Shown here piece after piece: positions 9,448 through 19,989 of a DNA stretch of 64,000 nucleotides (the first letter of the stretch is position 1; the number at the start of each line of letters is the position of its first letter). The notes under the pieces are model-generated. The model did not search any database and was not told the origin of the DNA. It saw nothing but the letters and a program-made list of their open reading frames with translations. Position numbers and translations under genes: made by a program. The DNA is from Winogradskyella arenosi (lineage in GTDB: Bacteria; Bacteroidota; Bacteroidia; Flavobacteriales; Flavobacteriaceae), in NCBI RefSeq assembly GCF_003337305.1, contig NZ_QPJO01000003.1, forward strand, positions 62,001-126,000, in the 5' to 3' direction.

Positions 9448-12400
9448 TTAGTGAACTCTGTTTATAAAAACCCAACCTGTAGCTGAAGTCCCATCTTCTT
9501 TATCTATTCTATAGAAATAAGTACCATCTGGTAATTCTTCACCAGCGTTAGATTGCCCTTTCCATTGCGACGTGTAATTACCGCTAAAGTTGTAAACTTC
9601 TCTTCCGTGACGGTTAAAGATCTGTAAGTTTTGAACTCCGAATCCTGTTAAATCGAACGTATCATTTTTACCATTTCCATCAGGTGAGATACCTCTTGGA
9701 ATCTCTTTACATGATAAACGTTCCGTGGTATAAGTTGTGGTTACAGAACAACCTCCAAAATCTACAGTCAATGAAAATTGTAAGGGAACTGTAACTTCAG
9801 GATAAGACGCTGCATAGTCTGAAACATTAAAGACTTCAGAATTGTCTCCTACTATAGTTCCATTGCCATCTCTCCATGTGTAGTTCGCTTCCTCTACACT
9901 GTAAGAATTCTCCACTGGCATAGCTATTAAAACATAGTCGGCATCATCACAAGCACCTTCAATTGTTGCTTCAATAGCATCTAGAATTGTAATATTAAAC
10001 GTGCTTGACGTTCCTTCTACACAGTTAGCCACATCATCTAAAACTTCATAAACCACATCGTAATTCCCCATGCTACTCGCAGCAATGTTTATCTCCCCTG
10101 TCACCGGATCTATCGCTAAACCTGCTTCTGCACTAAACATACCGGTTAAGGTTGCCTCTGGAGAGAACTCTGGGAAAATAGACGTACTGTCTGCACAGTA
10201 AACATCTTCTTGATAGCTAAATGACGTTACAGGAATACTACTTTCTGTAATTGATAGCGTTACGATAAAGGTACCAGGCGCCATACAAGTTTCTGCATTA
10301 GCCTCTACGCTATACGTTACCTCATGATTACCAACTGTGGCTGTAGATAAGTCTAAAGCTCCAGTCGTTGCATTTACCGCTAGTGTTAATGAACTATACA
10401 CACCACCTTCGGTAAAATCTGAAGCGAAACTTGGTAGAACCGTGTTTACTTCTAATACACAGAAAGATGATGCGCCATAGTCAAACAGTGTTACTGGGGT
10501 TGTAGCAGCGGTAAAATCTATAGTTGCCGTATATGTTCCGGCAGCGGTACATGTTGTTGCATCTCCATTAAAGGTATATGTTATTTCGTGTTGTCCGGCT
10601 GATGCAGAAGCCATATCAATAACTCCTGTTGAAGCTTCAATATCTAAGGTTGTTGAACTGAACACACCGCCTGTAGCAAAATCTGCTGCCAATTGTGGCG
10701 TTGGATTTTCTATAGCGACAACACAAGTCTCATTATAAGTGAAGGCTAATTCTGGAGTGAACGAATCGCTCACCACCACTTCGATTTCAGAACGAGGACC
10801 TTCACACCCTTGAGCATCGACGTAAGCTACATAATAGCTCACAGTTGCTGCTACAGAAGTATCTGGTGTTGGTGCCGTTGTAGAGCCTGTAGCTCCTACG
10901 GCATCTGTAAACCACCATAAGTCGTACACATCAGAAGCTGAAGCCTCTAAAGGTTGCGCGGTGTCGTTAAGGCAGTATTCTACAATACTTTCTACTGTAG
11001 GCTGATCTGCAATACCATTATAAGTAATTTCTAAATCGTAAGCACAATAAGCGGTTTGCCATGTAAAGCTATACACGCCTGGTTGTACAAAATCGGTAAA
11101 GCTTGTTGTGTTACTGTTGGCATCTGCAATAGTCACTGTTCCTGGATTAGACGCAGCGGCCACCCAAGTTCCAACACCACTTGCTTCAACATTAGCCACA
11201 TCATCATCACACTCTAATGTAATCGGTGTAGTGACAATACCTGAGTGCGAACTGAAGTTTACAGCATCAAGGACGTTACCAATGTCATTCCCTTGTAAAG
11301 CTCTAAAGATAAATCGTGTCATTAGTTGACCTTCAGGAACCTCGTATGTGCCTGTAACCACTTCCCATGCTTGCATAAGCCCCAGGTGACTTGTAACTAA
11401 AGTATAAGGGCCTCCAATTGGTCCGGCAAAGAGTTCAATAGTATTCCCATCGAATCGCGCTAAATGGGCAAAACTATATTCAAACGTTGTGATTTCAGAA
11501 CTATCAAAGTCTCTATAATAGCCTCTAATTTCTGAATCATTAGCATCGCTGTCCTCTTGATCTGATAAAAGTTGTACACACTGGCTTCCTTCATAAGGTT
11601 CAAACCCTGGTGCATTCAAAGATTCCCAAACAAAAATATTATTTGATGAAGTTAAGTTAGAGCGCCATCCTGGAACCGTGTTCATCGAAATGATGGTATT
11701 AACACCACTTAAGGTACTAAGGGCAGGTTCTTCAAAACCACCATTAATCGTATCAAATGCACATAAATCTTCAGGCGTTTTTACACAAATATTAAAATTA
11801 TATGCTGTTGGCGTATCACTGTTTAAAGTCAATCCCAATTTATAGTCTTGTCCGACAATAAGTTCTGAACTGTACATCGCCAATAAAAGATTATCGTAAC
11901 TACACGAGATTTCTTCTAAACTTCCTCCACCGTTATCTTTATATAAAGTCATAACAATTTCAGGATACACTGGGTTTCCGTTATTATCTCTTAGGTCTCC
12001 GTTAAAGCTGTTAATTTCTATAGCATGAATTAAGGATTCTGCTGTAAAACTAAACCAAACATCACCTCCGTTAACACCATCACAAGACATGGTTTCTGGT
12101 GAAGCACTCGCATTAATAAACGATACGGTTGTTACCGCTTCTTCACAGGTTTCTCCGTCATTTATAGGTAAGGTAAGCGCCTTAGACACATCGTCATTTC
12201 TAACAAAAATATAAGGACCAGACCAATAACTTTCATCTTCTGTACTACATAAAGCTCTTACAAAATACTCGTAAGTTGCCGCATTAGGATCGCTAAAATC
12301 AGCTGCTACCGGTGTGTAAGAATTGGTAGAAACTACAGTCCCTGATTGTGGAATTGTGGCGTTACCTAAAGGCTGAATAGCAACTTCCCATTGTGTTTCT

Positions 12401-15400
12401 GAGCCCGTTGGCGTCCATGATAATTCTGAAAATTCATTAATGGTTAAATCTGTAGGCTGCGGACAGCTAATATCGCCACAAATTGAAGTCCCTGTATAAA
12501 CGGTTGTTCTCGGTATTAACCCTGTAGGACTTGAATAGATTGTAACCCCTTGATCGTTTAAAATATCGAATTGGTAATTTGCATATTGAGGTGCAGACCA
12601 ACCAATAGTATCAAAATATAATGAGAACTCTACGCCTGAACATAATAATACGTTATACGTCACATCTTCTTCACCTGTAAATGGTAAAGCCTGTGATACT
12701 TGATTGTTTTGTGTAATTAATAATTCTGAAGAAGTACTCCCGTCACTTGTTAATACAAAAGTGTACTGACAAAGGTTTTCAAAGCTACATTTTGTGGTCA
12801 CTTCACTTGGTCCTGTCCACATTCCGGTAGCTCCACTACAAACTGCACGTACATAAATATCATACATGGTTGACGCCTCTAAACCTGAAATGGTAAATGG
12901 ATTAGTTGTAGCTTCAAATAAATAACTCGGATCCGTATCTCCAACAGGAGCGTCAGAACCTGCTGGTTGCACTGAAATCTCCCAAGCCGTTTCAGATCCA
13001 TTAGCCTCCCAGCCGACTTGCACTGAAGTATCTGTAATGGCACTTAAAGTCATATTCGTTGGCTCTGGACATTCTGGTACATCTTCAATATGCACATTAT
13101 CGATCACTAAAGTTTGTCCTCTATATGAATTTGTACTTGCAAAGTAAGGTACATGAAAAGCAATATTGACATCTCCTGAGATTCCTGCAGGGAAGTTGAT
13201 GATCTTCACTTTGTACGCCGTATTATTTATCAGCACCGTATCATCATCAGAATCGTAAAGTACGGTTGTAAATTCCTCTAAACCGACCCCATTAGTCGAT
13301 AATAAGACTTCTAAATCTTCTGTAAAAAAGCTATCGTTAACTCTGTAATAATAACGTAAACGTTGGTTTTCTGTAATGGTTATCGTTGGTGAAATTAACC
13401 AATCTTCATTTTGCCCGTTAGAACCTGTAAAGATTGCTGCGGCTTGATCTCCTTCATAAGGAAAAGATCCACTATTTAATTCCCAAGTTTCATCGTCTGA
13501 ATTATCATTAATAACAATCCAACAATTTTCTGATTCAGAATCCGAATTAAATGTTTCAACAAAAGGTGCAGTAAAAGCCGTACATAGTGTTCTAAACATT
13601 ACGGGACCTACCCATTCACTATCGCCAGAATCGCAAATTGCTCTAACATAAACCTCATAATCTTTATCTGAATTTAAGTTACTCGCTGTAAAGTTAGTCG
13701 CATCCGCAAGTGCTCCAGATCCTGAAGGGACACCTGAACCCGCTAATTGTACAGCCACCTCCCAAGAGGTTTCATTATAGCCTGCAGACCATGAAATACC
13801 TGCACTATCCGTTAACACGGTATCTACCATAATATCGGTAGGATTTGGACAACTCGGTGCATCTTGAATACTGACATCATCTAGACTTAAAACAGACCAG
13901 CTTCCTGTAAATTCTGGTGGAACTCTAAAGGCAATATAAACCGTTCCTGAGCCTTCAATGATTAACGATTTTTCTTCATAACTCGAATTGGTGAAAATTT
14001 CTAAAGGTGAAATAACCGAAAAACTAGAAGGATTCGTGTTGGTTGTAGACATTAAAACTTCCAAGCCAAATCTTGGTGATCCGGCAAAGAATGAAAAATC
14101 TGCTCGGTACTTATAGGTCAATTCTTTTACACCGTCTAAATTAATAGCTGGTGTAATAAGAAAATCATTAAATTCTGATGGTGGTGACGTCACAGAAGTC
14201 TGTAATAACGCATGAGACTCATCTATTAGCCAAGTGTTACCATCATTGTTAGCATCAATAATCTCCCAACAGAATTTTTGAGTTCCAGCATCTTCATCAT
14301 TAAAGCTTTCGAAGAACGGTGTGTCATAAGATTCACATAGTGTTGTAAAGGTTACCGGACCAACCCACATACTAGTATCGTCTTCGCCACAGTAAGCTCT
14401 TACGTAAAATTCATAACGTGTTCCTGGGTTTAAACCTGATGCGATATATGGAAAATTACTGGACACTAATAGTCCTGCCTCCGTAGGTATACCTGTTCCT
14501 TCATTTTGAATTGCAACCTCCCATTGTGTTTCTTCGTCACCTGCCGTCCATAATAACCAAGCAGAATCAGTGGTAATACTAGACTCTAAAACGAATGGGT
14601 TAAGCGGATCTGGACAAGTTGGTCTATCTTCAATCACCACATCATCAATAGAAAAACGCAATGCCGTTTCCGTGGTATTCGGTTCTACAACAAAAGCGAT
14701 ATTCACATTACCAATAACCGTTTCTGGAATGTCTACAATAATTTCCTGAAATGAGGTATTGTTAACAGTCGTCGGTGGTAAAAGTTCTGTTGTAAAATCT
14801 TCAACACCTACACCTGTTGTAGATAGTTTTAATGTATAGGTAGAAACTCCTTGCGTCGCTCTATACTTATAACGAATTCGTTTTTGAGTTCCGTCAAAAT
14901 TAATTTGAGGTGTGACATAGTAATCATGATTACTGTACTGGCTATTGTTGGTTTGTACTGTGGCATACCCTCCAATAAATGCCCAAGTTGTTCCGTCTCC
15001 GTTAGCGTCAATGGTTGTCCAACATGGTTCTGGATTGGCATTATTGGCATTATCAAAACTAGTAGCGTAAGGTGTATCGAAAACTGAACATAAGGTTGTA
15101 AAACTTACTGGAGTGCTCCAAATTCCTGGCGTTCCACCACAAATTGAACGCACATATAAATCGTAAGATGTCCCAGATTCTAAACCGGTGTTGATTGCTA
15201 CGTTGGTATTTGTTGTCGTTGCAGTTCCTGAAGTTGTAGGTTCCCCTGAATTTGCAGGAACTACAATATACTCCCAAGAATCTGAAAAACTACCAATGTT
15301 ATCCCATGAGAAATTAACACTACTATCGGTTAAGTTTGAATATGTAATAGCACTAGGAGGTGCACAAGTTGGTGCTGAAACTTCTAGTGAGAAACAAATA

Positions 15401-16776
15401 CCTGCAGAGCTCGATAATTCTGATGATACCACAATGATATATGTTTGTCCGGCCGTTACTAATAAATTAGAAATAGTTTTAGGATCGTAAGACGCTGATG
15501 TCGTTACCCCAGCGACACAACTTACTCCAACATCTTCACAGCTATCGTAAACAAACAATGAACTTCTAGAGTTATAACAATCAGAATCTCCTCCTCCTCC
15601 TGGTTCTACAAAAGTGGTTTGCGTTAAGCTTATTAAACCGTCTTGAGGAGCTGTATAACTTAAAAAGATTTTATTACCTGCTAAATAATTAGTGGTTGAT
15701 GAACCTAAAACGCAGTTAGAACCTTGTGTAGAATAGACCACATCAGGATTTGTCCAATTGGCTAAGTTATCTTGTAAAATATACGGTGTACTAGAAATAT
15801 CTGAAATGTCTATAGGCGCACCACAAGACAAACCATATTTTAAGGTTTTAAACGTATAAGGTCCTGTAAAAGCACTTTCGGTATCATTATTGCAAATAGC
15901 GGCTAAATACACATCGTACTCCGTATCTTCATCTAAATTGTTTAAAGTATAAGAAGTCCCTGAGATAGGAATACCACTTGCTGCAGGCACCCCATCGGTT
16001 GGTAATACTTGAATTTCAAAATCTGTTGCTGACGGGTGTGACCAAGAAATCTCAGCGCCATTTACCGTAATCCCATCGACAAGCACATTATCATCCTCAA
16101 GTTCTTCACAGCCTTCAACCACCGCAAAATCATCTACAAACCACTCATCTCCGGATGGCGTTGCGCCGTTTTGTGTGTTGATAGCTACAAAAGCAATATA
16201 AATATCTAATCCAGTAGGGATTCCTGGTGGAATCTCAATGACCTTTTTTTCATAATTGGTTTGCGCTCCTTGGTTTAAGGTTGTTTCGGTATAACTTTGA
16301 AGAACAACATTAAAACCGTTAATATCAGGTTGCGCTCCGGTAGAAATTCTTATTTCGTATTGCGCCCCATTATCAGCTTCACTGGCTTGTTTGGTATAAA
16401 AATGAATTTCTCCATTTTCTGGAATACTCAATTGCGGCGATACTAGAAAATATTGTCCGGTATTTTGATCTCCAATATTATCTGCACTAGGATTTACAGA
16501 AACAGCATTAGTCCCTAAATAACCGTCTGTGGTTGACGACCAATTGATATTTGAATTGTTGTTTCCGAAAAGCGTCCAATTCGCAGGAATACCACTATCA
16601 AAATTCTGTGATAGTTGCGCAAAGCTTTTCCCTGAAAAGAGTAGAAAGAATGTAAACAATACAATGCATTGTATTTTCCCTATATGAAGTTTTTGTTTCG
16701 AAAACTTTAATTTAAAAGGTGAGGTTAGGAAAACTAAATGATTTACTGCAACAGAGGATTGTAACTTATTTCTCAT
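9448..16776 (-). CDS. SprB-like 2442-aa modular adhesin with T9SS type B sorting domain
   Basis: A 53-residue leader whose hydrophobic core (CIVLFTFFLLFSG) lies far from the start ends at SFAQ. A MAM or choice-of-anchor-J-like domain follows, then six fibronectin type III modules, most containing WEVAIQ- or YEVYVRA-type strands. Three further anchor-J-like domains with CW..IDANNDG..W sit between them. The C-terminal third carries Ig/PKD-like material, including three successive ~85-residue units near 1930-2250. The last 85 residues are a type B sorting domain with ISPDGNGKNDTFDL. It is first in an operon-like row with PorP/SprF and the OmpA-family gene, as sprB is in Flavobacterium. Surface adhesin or gliding function is inferred from that context. 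The leader has no later Met to start from, so the extended N-region appears real. Confidence 0.92.
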   Translation of the reverse strand: MRNKLQSSVAVNHLVFLTSPFKLKFSKQKLHIGKIQCIVLFTFFLLFSGKSFAQLSQNFDSGIPANWTLFGNNNSNINWSSTTDGYLGTNAVSVNPSADNIGDQNTGQYFLVSPQLSIPENGEIHFYTKQASEADNGAQYEIRISTGAQPDINGFNVVLQSYTETTLNQGAQTNYEKKVIEIPPGIPTGLDIYIAFVAINTQNGATPSGDEWFVDDFAVVEGCEELEDDNVLVDGITVNGAEISWSHPSATDFEIQVLPTDGVPAASGIPISGTSYTLNNLDEDTEYDVYLAAICNNDTESAFTGPYTFKTLKYGLSCGAPIDISDISSTPYILQDNLANWTNPDVVYSTQGSNCVLGSSTTNYLAGNKIFLSYTAPQDGLISLTQTTFVEPGGGGDSDCYNSRSSLFVYDSCEDVGVSCVAGVTTSASYDPKTISNLLVTAGQTYIIVVSSELSSSAGICFSLEVSAPTCAPPSAITYSNLTDSSVNFSWDNIGSFSDSWEYIVVPANSGEPTTSGTATTTNTNVAINTGLESGTSYDLYVRSICGGTPGIWSTPVSFTTLCSVFDTPYATSFDNANNANPEPCWTTIDANGDGTTWAFIGGYATVQTNNSQYSNHDYYVTPQINFDGTQKRIRYKYRATQGVSTYTLKLSTTGVGVEDFTTELLPPTTVNNTSFQEIIVDIPETVIGNVNIAFVVEPNTTETALRFSIDDVVIEDRPTCPDPLNPFVLESSITTDSAWLLWTAGDEETQWEVAIQNEGTGIPTEAGLLVSSNFPYIASGLNPGTRYEFYVRAYCGEDDTSMWVGPVTFTTLCESYDTPFFESFNDEDAGTQKFCWEIIDANNDGNTWLIDESHALLQTSVTSPPSEFNDFLITPAINLDGVKELTYKYRADFSFFAGSPRFGLEVLMSTTNTNPSSFSVISPLEIFTNSSYEEKSLIIEGSGTVYIAFRVPPEFTGSWSVLSLDDVSIQDAPSCPNPTDIMVDTVLTDSAGISWSAGYNETSWEVAVQLAGSGVPSGSGALADATNFTASNLNSDKDYEVYVRAICDSGDSEWVGPVMFRTLCTAFTAPFVETFNSDSESENCWIVINDNSDDETWELNSGSFPYEGDQAAAIFTGSNGQNEDWLISPTITITENQRLRYYYRVNDSFFTEDLEVLLSTNGVGLEEFTTVLYDSDDDTVLINNTAYKVKIINFPAGISGDVNIAFHVPYFASTNSYRGQTLVIDNVHIEDVPECPEPTNMTLSAITDTSVQVGWEANGSETAWEISVQPAGSDAPVGDTDPSYLFEATTNPFTISGLEASTMYDIYVRAVCSGATGMWTGPSEVTTKCSFENLCQYTFVLTSDGSTSSELLITQNNQVSQALPFTGEEDVTYNVLLCSGVEFSLYFDTIGWSAPQYANYQFDILNDQGVTIYSSPTGLIPRTTVYTGTSICGDISCPQPTDLTINEFSELSWTPTGSETQWEVAIQPLGNATIPQSGTVVSTNSYTPVAADFSDPNAATYEYFVRALCSTEDESYWSGPYIFVRNDDVSKALTLPINDGETCEEAVTTVSFINASASPETMSCDGVNGGDVWFSFTAESLIHAIEINSFNGDLRDNNGNPVYPEIVMTLYKDNGGGSLEEISCSYDNLLLAMYSSELIVGQDYKLGLTLNSDTPTAYNFNICVKTPEDLCAFDTINGGFEEPALSTLSGVNTIISMNTVPGWRSNLTSSNNIFVWESLNAPGFEPYEGSQCVQLLSDQEDSDANDSEIRGYYRDFDSSEITTFEYSFAHLARFDGNTIELFAGPIGGPYTLVTSHLGLMQAWEVVTGTYEVPEGQLMTRFIFRALQGNDIGNVLDAVNFSSHSGIVTTPITLECDDDVANVEASGVGTWVAAASNPGTVTIADANSNTTSFTDFVQPGVYSFTWQTAYCAYDLEITYNGIADQPTVESIVEYCLNDTAQPLEASASDVYDLWWFTDAVGATGSTTAPTPDTSVAATVSYYVAYVDAQGCEGPRSEIEVVVSDSFTPELAFTYNETCVVAIENPTPQLAADFATGGVFSSTTLDIEASTGVIDMASASAGQHEITYTFNGDATTCTAAGTYTATIDFTAATTPVTLFDYGASSFCVLEVNTVLPSFASDFTEGGVYSSLTLAVNATTGALDLSTATVGNHEVTYSVEANAETCMAPGTFIVTLSITESSIPVTSFSYQEDVYCADSTSIFPEFSPEATLTGMFSAEAGLAIDPVTGEINIAASSMGNYDVVYEVLDDVANCVEGTSSTFNITILDAIEATIEGACDDADYVLIAMPVENSYSVEEANYTWRDGNGTIVGDNSEVFNVSDYAASYPEVTVPLQFSLTVDFGGCSVTTTYTTERLSCKEIPRGISPDGNGKNDTFDLTGFGVQNLQIFNRHGREVYNFSGNYTSQWKGQSNAGEELPDGTYFYRIDKEDGTSATGWVFINRVH

Positions 16777-16855
16777 GTCGTTAAAGTGTCAGTATTAGAG
16801 TTAAATTAGATATTCTATCCTCTAAATATACACGAAATAAACACTGAATAATATA

Positions 16856-16913
16856 GTGTGTCTTTGCTATTTACTGAATTTTAAAAGTCAAAAACAAACA
16901 ATAAACCCCTGTA
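16856..16913 (-). promoter_or_regulatory. 58-bp upstream element, copy 1
   Basis: This stretch, 80-137 bp upstream of the SprB-like start codon, aligns without gaps at about 43 of 58 positions with 23069-23126 upstream of the 995-aa T9SS cargo gene. The best conserved core is TATTTnCnGAATTTnAAAAG as written on the plus strand. The shared position relative to two secreted-protein genes suggests a regulator site or conserved promoter region. Confidence 0.55.
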
Positions 16914-16955
16914 CTATATACACTTACAACATTTTACCCCTAAAAAAACCAAATC

Positions 16956-18110
16956 TTAGCTTTGTTTTTGATTTTGGACGCTTTTTAGTTTTGATTTAAG
17001 TAATTTAATGGCCGTTCTATTCTTTCTTTCAATAAATAAGACGCCTAAAATAATGATAAAAATAAGGATTAAAATCCAATAAAGCTGCTCCTTATATTGC
17101 AGTTTAAGGAGGTTAAGATCTTGGTTTTGCACCTTATGACTTTCTTCAATTGAAGCACTAATAGAGTTCCGCTCTGAGACTTTTATTTCTAATTGCGTTT
17201 TAGAATACAGCTCATAATATTTTTGGTAGGCTTCCCATTGATTTAAGGCTAAATAATTCTCAAAAAGTCCATTGTAGATCCCTAAATTTAAGACTAAATC
17301 CCCTACCGTTTTAGACTTATGGTACGCCGTTTGAAGTAAGTTTATGGCTTTCTCATACTCCCCTTCTTGGGTGTATACTTCTGCCAATCCTTTTTGAGCA
17401 AAGGCAATTAAACTATTCGCATTTTCTAACTGCGCAAAAGCTATAGATTTTTGAAAACTGTTTTTTGCAGCCTTATATTCTGAGAGTAGCGTATAGCAAT
17501 TACCCCGATTATAATAGGCAATACTTAAATTAGCATTGACCTCTTCACGTTTTAACCGCTCGTACTCTTTGATTCCCTTATCAAAATACTCTAAAGCAAT
17601 ATCACAGTTAAGGTTATCTTTATAAATAAATCCTTTTACAATATAACTATTTGCCAAATGCTTTCCTACCGAATCGCGCACGGGGTAAAGCAAAGCGAGT
17701 TCTTCGGTTTCCTCCAAATAGTCAATAGATTTGTCAAAAATTTTCAGTTGTTGGTATAAAATTCCTGTTCGGAAAAGAATCTGAATTTGCAGGACCTTAT
17801 CATCTATGTCTTTAGAAAGTGCATTGGCCTTTATGATATACGCTAAAGCACTCTGATAATCTCTTTTAGACGTATAAGCCAAAGTCATTAACATTAAGGC
17901 TCTAACTCTGGTTTTAATGGAGTAATGCTCGTTATTATAAATAGAAACTCCTAATTCTATAGATTTATCTGGGTTTTCGTAAACGTGACGGCGACTCGCC
18001 TTTAATAAACTATCTATCCTTTGATAGCTTTTCGGTAAATTATACCCCCAACAAACCCCTTGTATACTAAAACAAACGAAGAGCACTATATATGTAAATT
18101 TTGCCATCAT
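16956..18110 (-). CDS. TPR-repeat membrane protein lacking a DNA-binding domain
   Basis: The protein has 384 aa: a signal peptide (to about residue 22), six to seven TPR-type helical repeats (about 40-300) including AYYNRGNCYTLL and AQKGLAEVYTQEGEYEKA, one transmembrane segment near 341-360 (LYWILILIFIIILGVLF) and a short basic cytoplasmic tail. Its ATG overlaps the stop of the upstream TPR-AraC regulator by 4 bp (ATGA), so translation is likely coupled. The layout equals that of the regulator without the AraC domain, so it may act as a partner or decoy sensor subunit. This is inference; the ligand is unknown. Confidence 0.8.
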   Translation of the reverse strand: MMAKFTYIVLFVCFSIQGVCWGYNLPKSYQRIDSLLKASRRHVYENPDKSIELGVSIYNNEHYSIKTRVRALMLMTLAYTSKRDYQSALAYIIKANALSKDIDDKVLQIQILFRTGILYQQLKIFDKSIDYLEETEELALLYPVRDSVGKHLANSYIVKGFIYKDNLNCDIALEYFDKGIKEYERLKREEVNANLSIAYYNRGNCYTLLSEYKAAKNSFQKSIAFAQLENANSLIAFAQKGLAEVYTQEGEYEKAINLLQTAYHKSKTVGDLVLNLGIYNGLFENYLALNQWEAYQKYYELYSKTQLEIKVSERNSISASIEESHKVQNQDLNLLKLQYKEQLYWILILIFIIILGVLFIERKNRTAIKLLKSKLKSVQNQKQS

Positions 18111-19690
18111 TCGGTTTTAGATTTTGGTTGATTTGCTTTTCTTTCCTCTTGAATAAGTTTTATAAACGTTACAGGTGACATCCCTACTACCGATTTAAAC
18201 ACGGTTGCAAAACTACTATGCGACCCATACCCGCTTTCTTCAGCTAAAAAACTAATTTTATAATTAATATAATTAGAATCATTTTTAAGCTTTGTAATGA
18301 TGTAATTGATACGTAATTTATTAATGAAGGTATTAAAGTTATCATTGTAATGCTTATTGATAACTCCTGAGAGATACTTTGTATTTGTTTCAAATTGGCC
18401 CGCTAGCACCGCTAATGACATATCCTTGTTTAAAAACCTTTTAGAACTTTCAAAACGCTTCAACTTTGCTAAAATAGTTTTCTCTGTTTCTTCAGGAATA
18501 TTAATACGTTTTTTACTGACTTTTTTAGTAGGCTTAACCTCTAAGAAATTATTCTTTGTAATTTCTATATAATTAATAATCTCGTTTAATCGTTTTTTAC
18601 GAGCTTCACTTTTAAACACTATAAACACAGCAATTAATACTACAACCAATACCACCAACCATAAGATATACCCATAATTTGTATAGGTTTGTTTTTGTGC
18701 ATGTAGTACGATTTCATTTTGTTCGGTAATAAGATTATAAAAGGTATTAACGGCTTCTTGTTCTATTAACTCAGTTTGCGTATTGAGCACCATAAATTTG
18801 TCATTATACACTTTGTGTTGGCTCTTTTTATTCGAGGCCAAATAACTAATAGACAAATACTTATTAATTTCTAATAACAAAGGTACATTACCTATAATTT
18901 CTGCAAAGCGAGAAGCAATAAAGAAGTTTCTTTCGCTATCATCAAAGGCCTTTTGATTAAGGTTAATACGTCCCAATTCTTTATAAGCCAAGGCTTTTTG
19001 TTGAAGATTATTAATTTTACTATTCGGAATTAAACTTAAAGTTTTATGTAGATATGTTGCGGCAGAATCTACAGCCGCTGTGTTATTAAAAAGCTTGACT
19101 TTCGCTAAATACAATTTAATTTTTTGATCAGGGGAAGCTTTGTAAGTGCTTTTAAACCGTTTTTCTTCCTCATTAATCGCTAAAAAGGCTTCTGCACTTA
19201 ACCGCCGATCTACGTAATAATTAATTTGTTCTAAAGCAATTAGACGACCTACAGGATCTTTAAAAGCTGGTTTCACTTTTTCACTAAGTGCTTTAGCTTT
19301 TAGCACATAATCTTGAGATTGGGAATCTAAATACAGTTGCCTTAGAAGAGTGGCTTTAAAAATATAATGTTCTACTTGCAAGGCCGGAGCCACTGAATTT
19401 AAATGATTAGAATTTTTAAACGCATACTTAATGGCGCTATCCATATTTCCCTTTACCAAATAACTTTGAGCTATAATAAGGTGGAGTTGCGAGACTTCTT
19501 GTAATTGGTCATGGGTTCGTAAAATATGCTCGGCTATTTTAATGGATTCATCAGGATCAGAATACACTAATTCTTTTGCTTTATCAAGAAGGTCATTATC
19601 TTGGGCATGCCCTACAGTGGTTAAGCACAAGCATGCATACAACCCAAAAAGGTAGATAATTTTAGAATGAAAAATATAGCGTTGTTTCAT
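18107..19690 (-). CDS. TPR-transmembrane AraC-type transcriptional regulator
   Basis: The start is taken at the ATG at 19690 (MKQRYIFHSKIIYL); a start at 19708 would only add six residues. The protein has 527 aa: a signal or anchor segment to about residue 30, periplasmic TPR-like helices (about 35-300), a transmembrane helix (about 342-365, LWLVVLVVVLIAVFIVF) and a cytoplasmic AraC/HTH_18 domain (about 400-515) with LAGQFETNTKYLSGVINKHY and the family-typical GYGSHSSFATVFKSVVGMSP second helix-turn-helix. This type of one-component membrane regulator is common in Bacteroidota. It is flanked by genes for T9SS surface proteins that share an upstream element, so these are candidate targets. It is cotranscribed with the TPR protein downstream. 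Confidence 0.88.
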   Translation of the reverse strand: MKQRYIFHSKIIYLFGLYACLCLTTVGHAQDNDLLDKAKELVYSDPDESIKIAEHILRTHDQLQEVSQLHLIIAQSYLVKGNMDSAIKYAFKNSNHLNSVAPALQVEHYIFKATLLRQLYLDSQSQDYVLKAKALSEKVKPAFKDPVGRLIALEQINYYVDRRLSAEAFLAINEEEKRFKSTYKASPDQKIKLYLAKVKLFNNTAAVDSAATYLHKTLSLIPNSKINNLQQKALAYKELGRINLNQKAFDDSERNFFIASRFAEIIGNVPLLLEINKYLSISYLASNKKSQHKVYNDKFMVLNTQTELIEQEAVNTFYNLITEQNEIVLHAQKQTYTNYGYILWLVVLVVVLIAVFIVFKSEARKKRLNEIINYIEITKNNFLEVKPTKKVSKKRINIPEETEKTILAKLKRFESSKRFLNKDMSLAVLAGQFETNTKYLSGVINKHYNDNFNTFINKLRINYIITKLKNDSNYINYKISFLAEESGYGSHSSFATVFKSVVGMSPVTFIKLIQEERKANQPKSKTE

Positions 19691-19989
19691 TATCAATATC
19701 ACCAGCAATTCTTATTTTACTTGATGAAATTAAATTTAAAACCATTAAGTAATTGCCGCTTACGCAGTAAATATAATAAACTTTATTAAAGCGTACTTTT
19801 CTTATAACTTTTGAATGCTATGAAATAGTATAAAACAAAAAAACAAACCTTATAAGACACTGGTACTAAAAAACACACAAAAGAATAAGAAATTTACTTT
19901 TTCTAATTCTCATTTTAAATAATGTACGGGCATAAAAAAGGATAACATACTAATGTTATCCTTTTTAAAAATTTTATTGTAATTAAGAC
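19691..19989. other. 299-bp intergenic stretch upstream of the TPR-AraC regulator
   Basis: Very AT-rich. It holds the terminator of the 995-aa gene at its left end and presumably the promoter of the regulator. No ORF or RNA gene was recognised. Confidence 0.6.
19934..19966 (-). terminator. Intrinsic terminator after the 995-aa T9SS cargo gene
   Basis: A 14-bp perfect stem (19935-19948 with 19953-19966) and a 4-nt loop are flanked by A and T runs, so the hairpin could work in both directions. It lies 24 bp beyond the stop of the minus-strand gene. Confidence 0.85.

Noticed and set aside
14829..15490. Overlapping ORFs of 72-100 codons on both strands within the SprB-like gene
   Set aside because: The main frame is continuous and has intact FN3 motifs here, so there is no frameshift or nested gene to explain.
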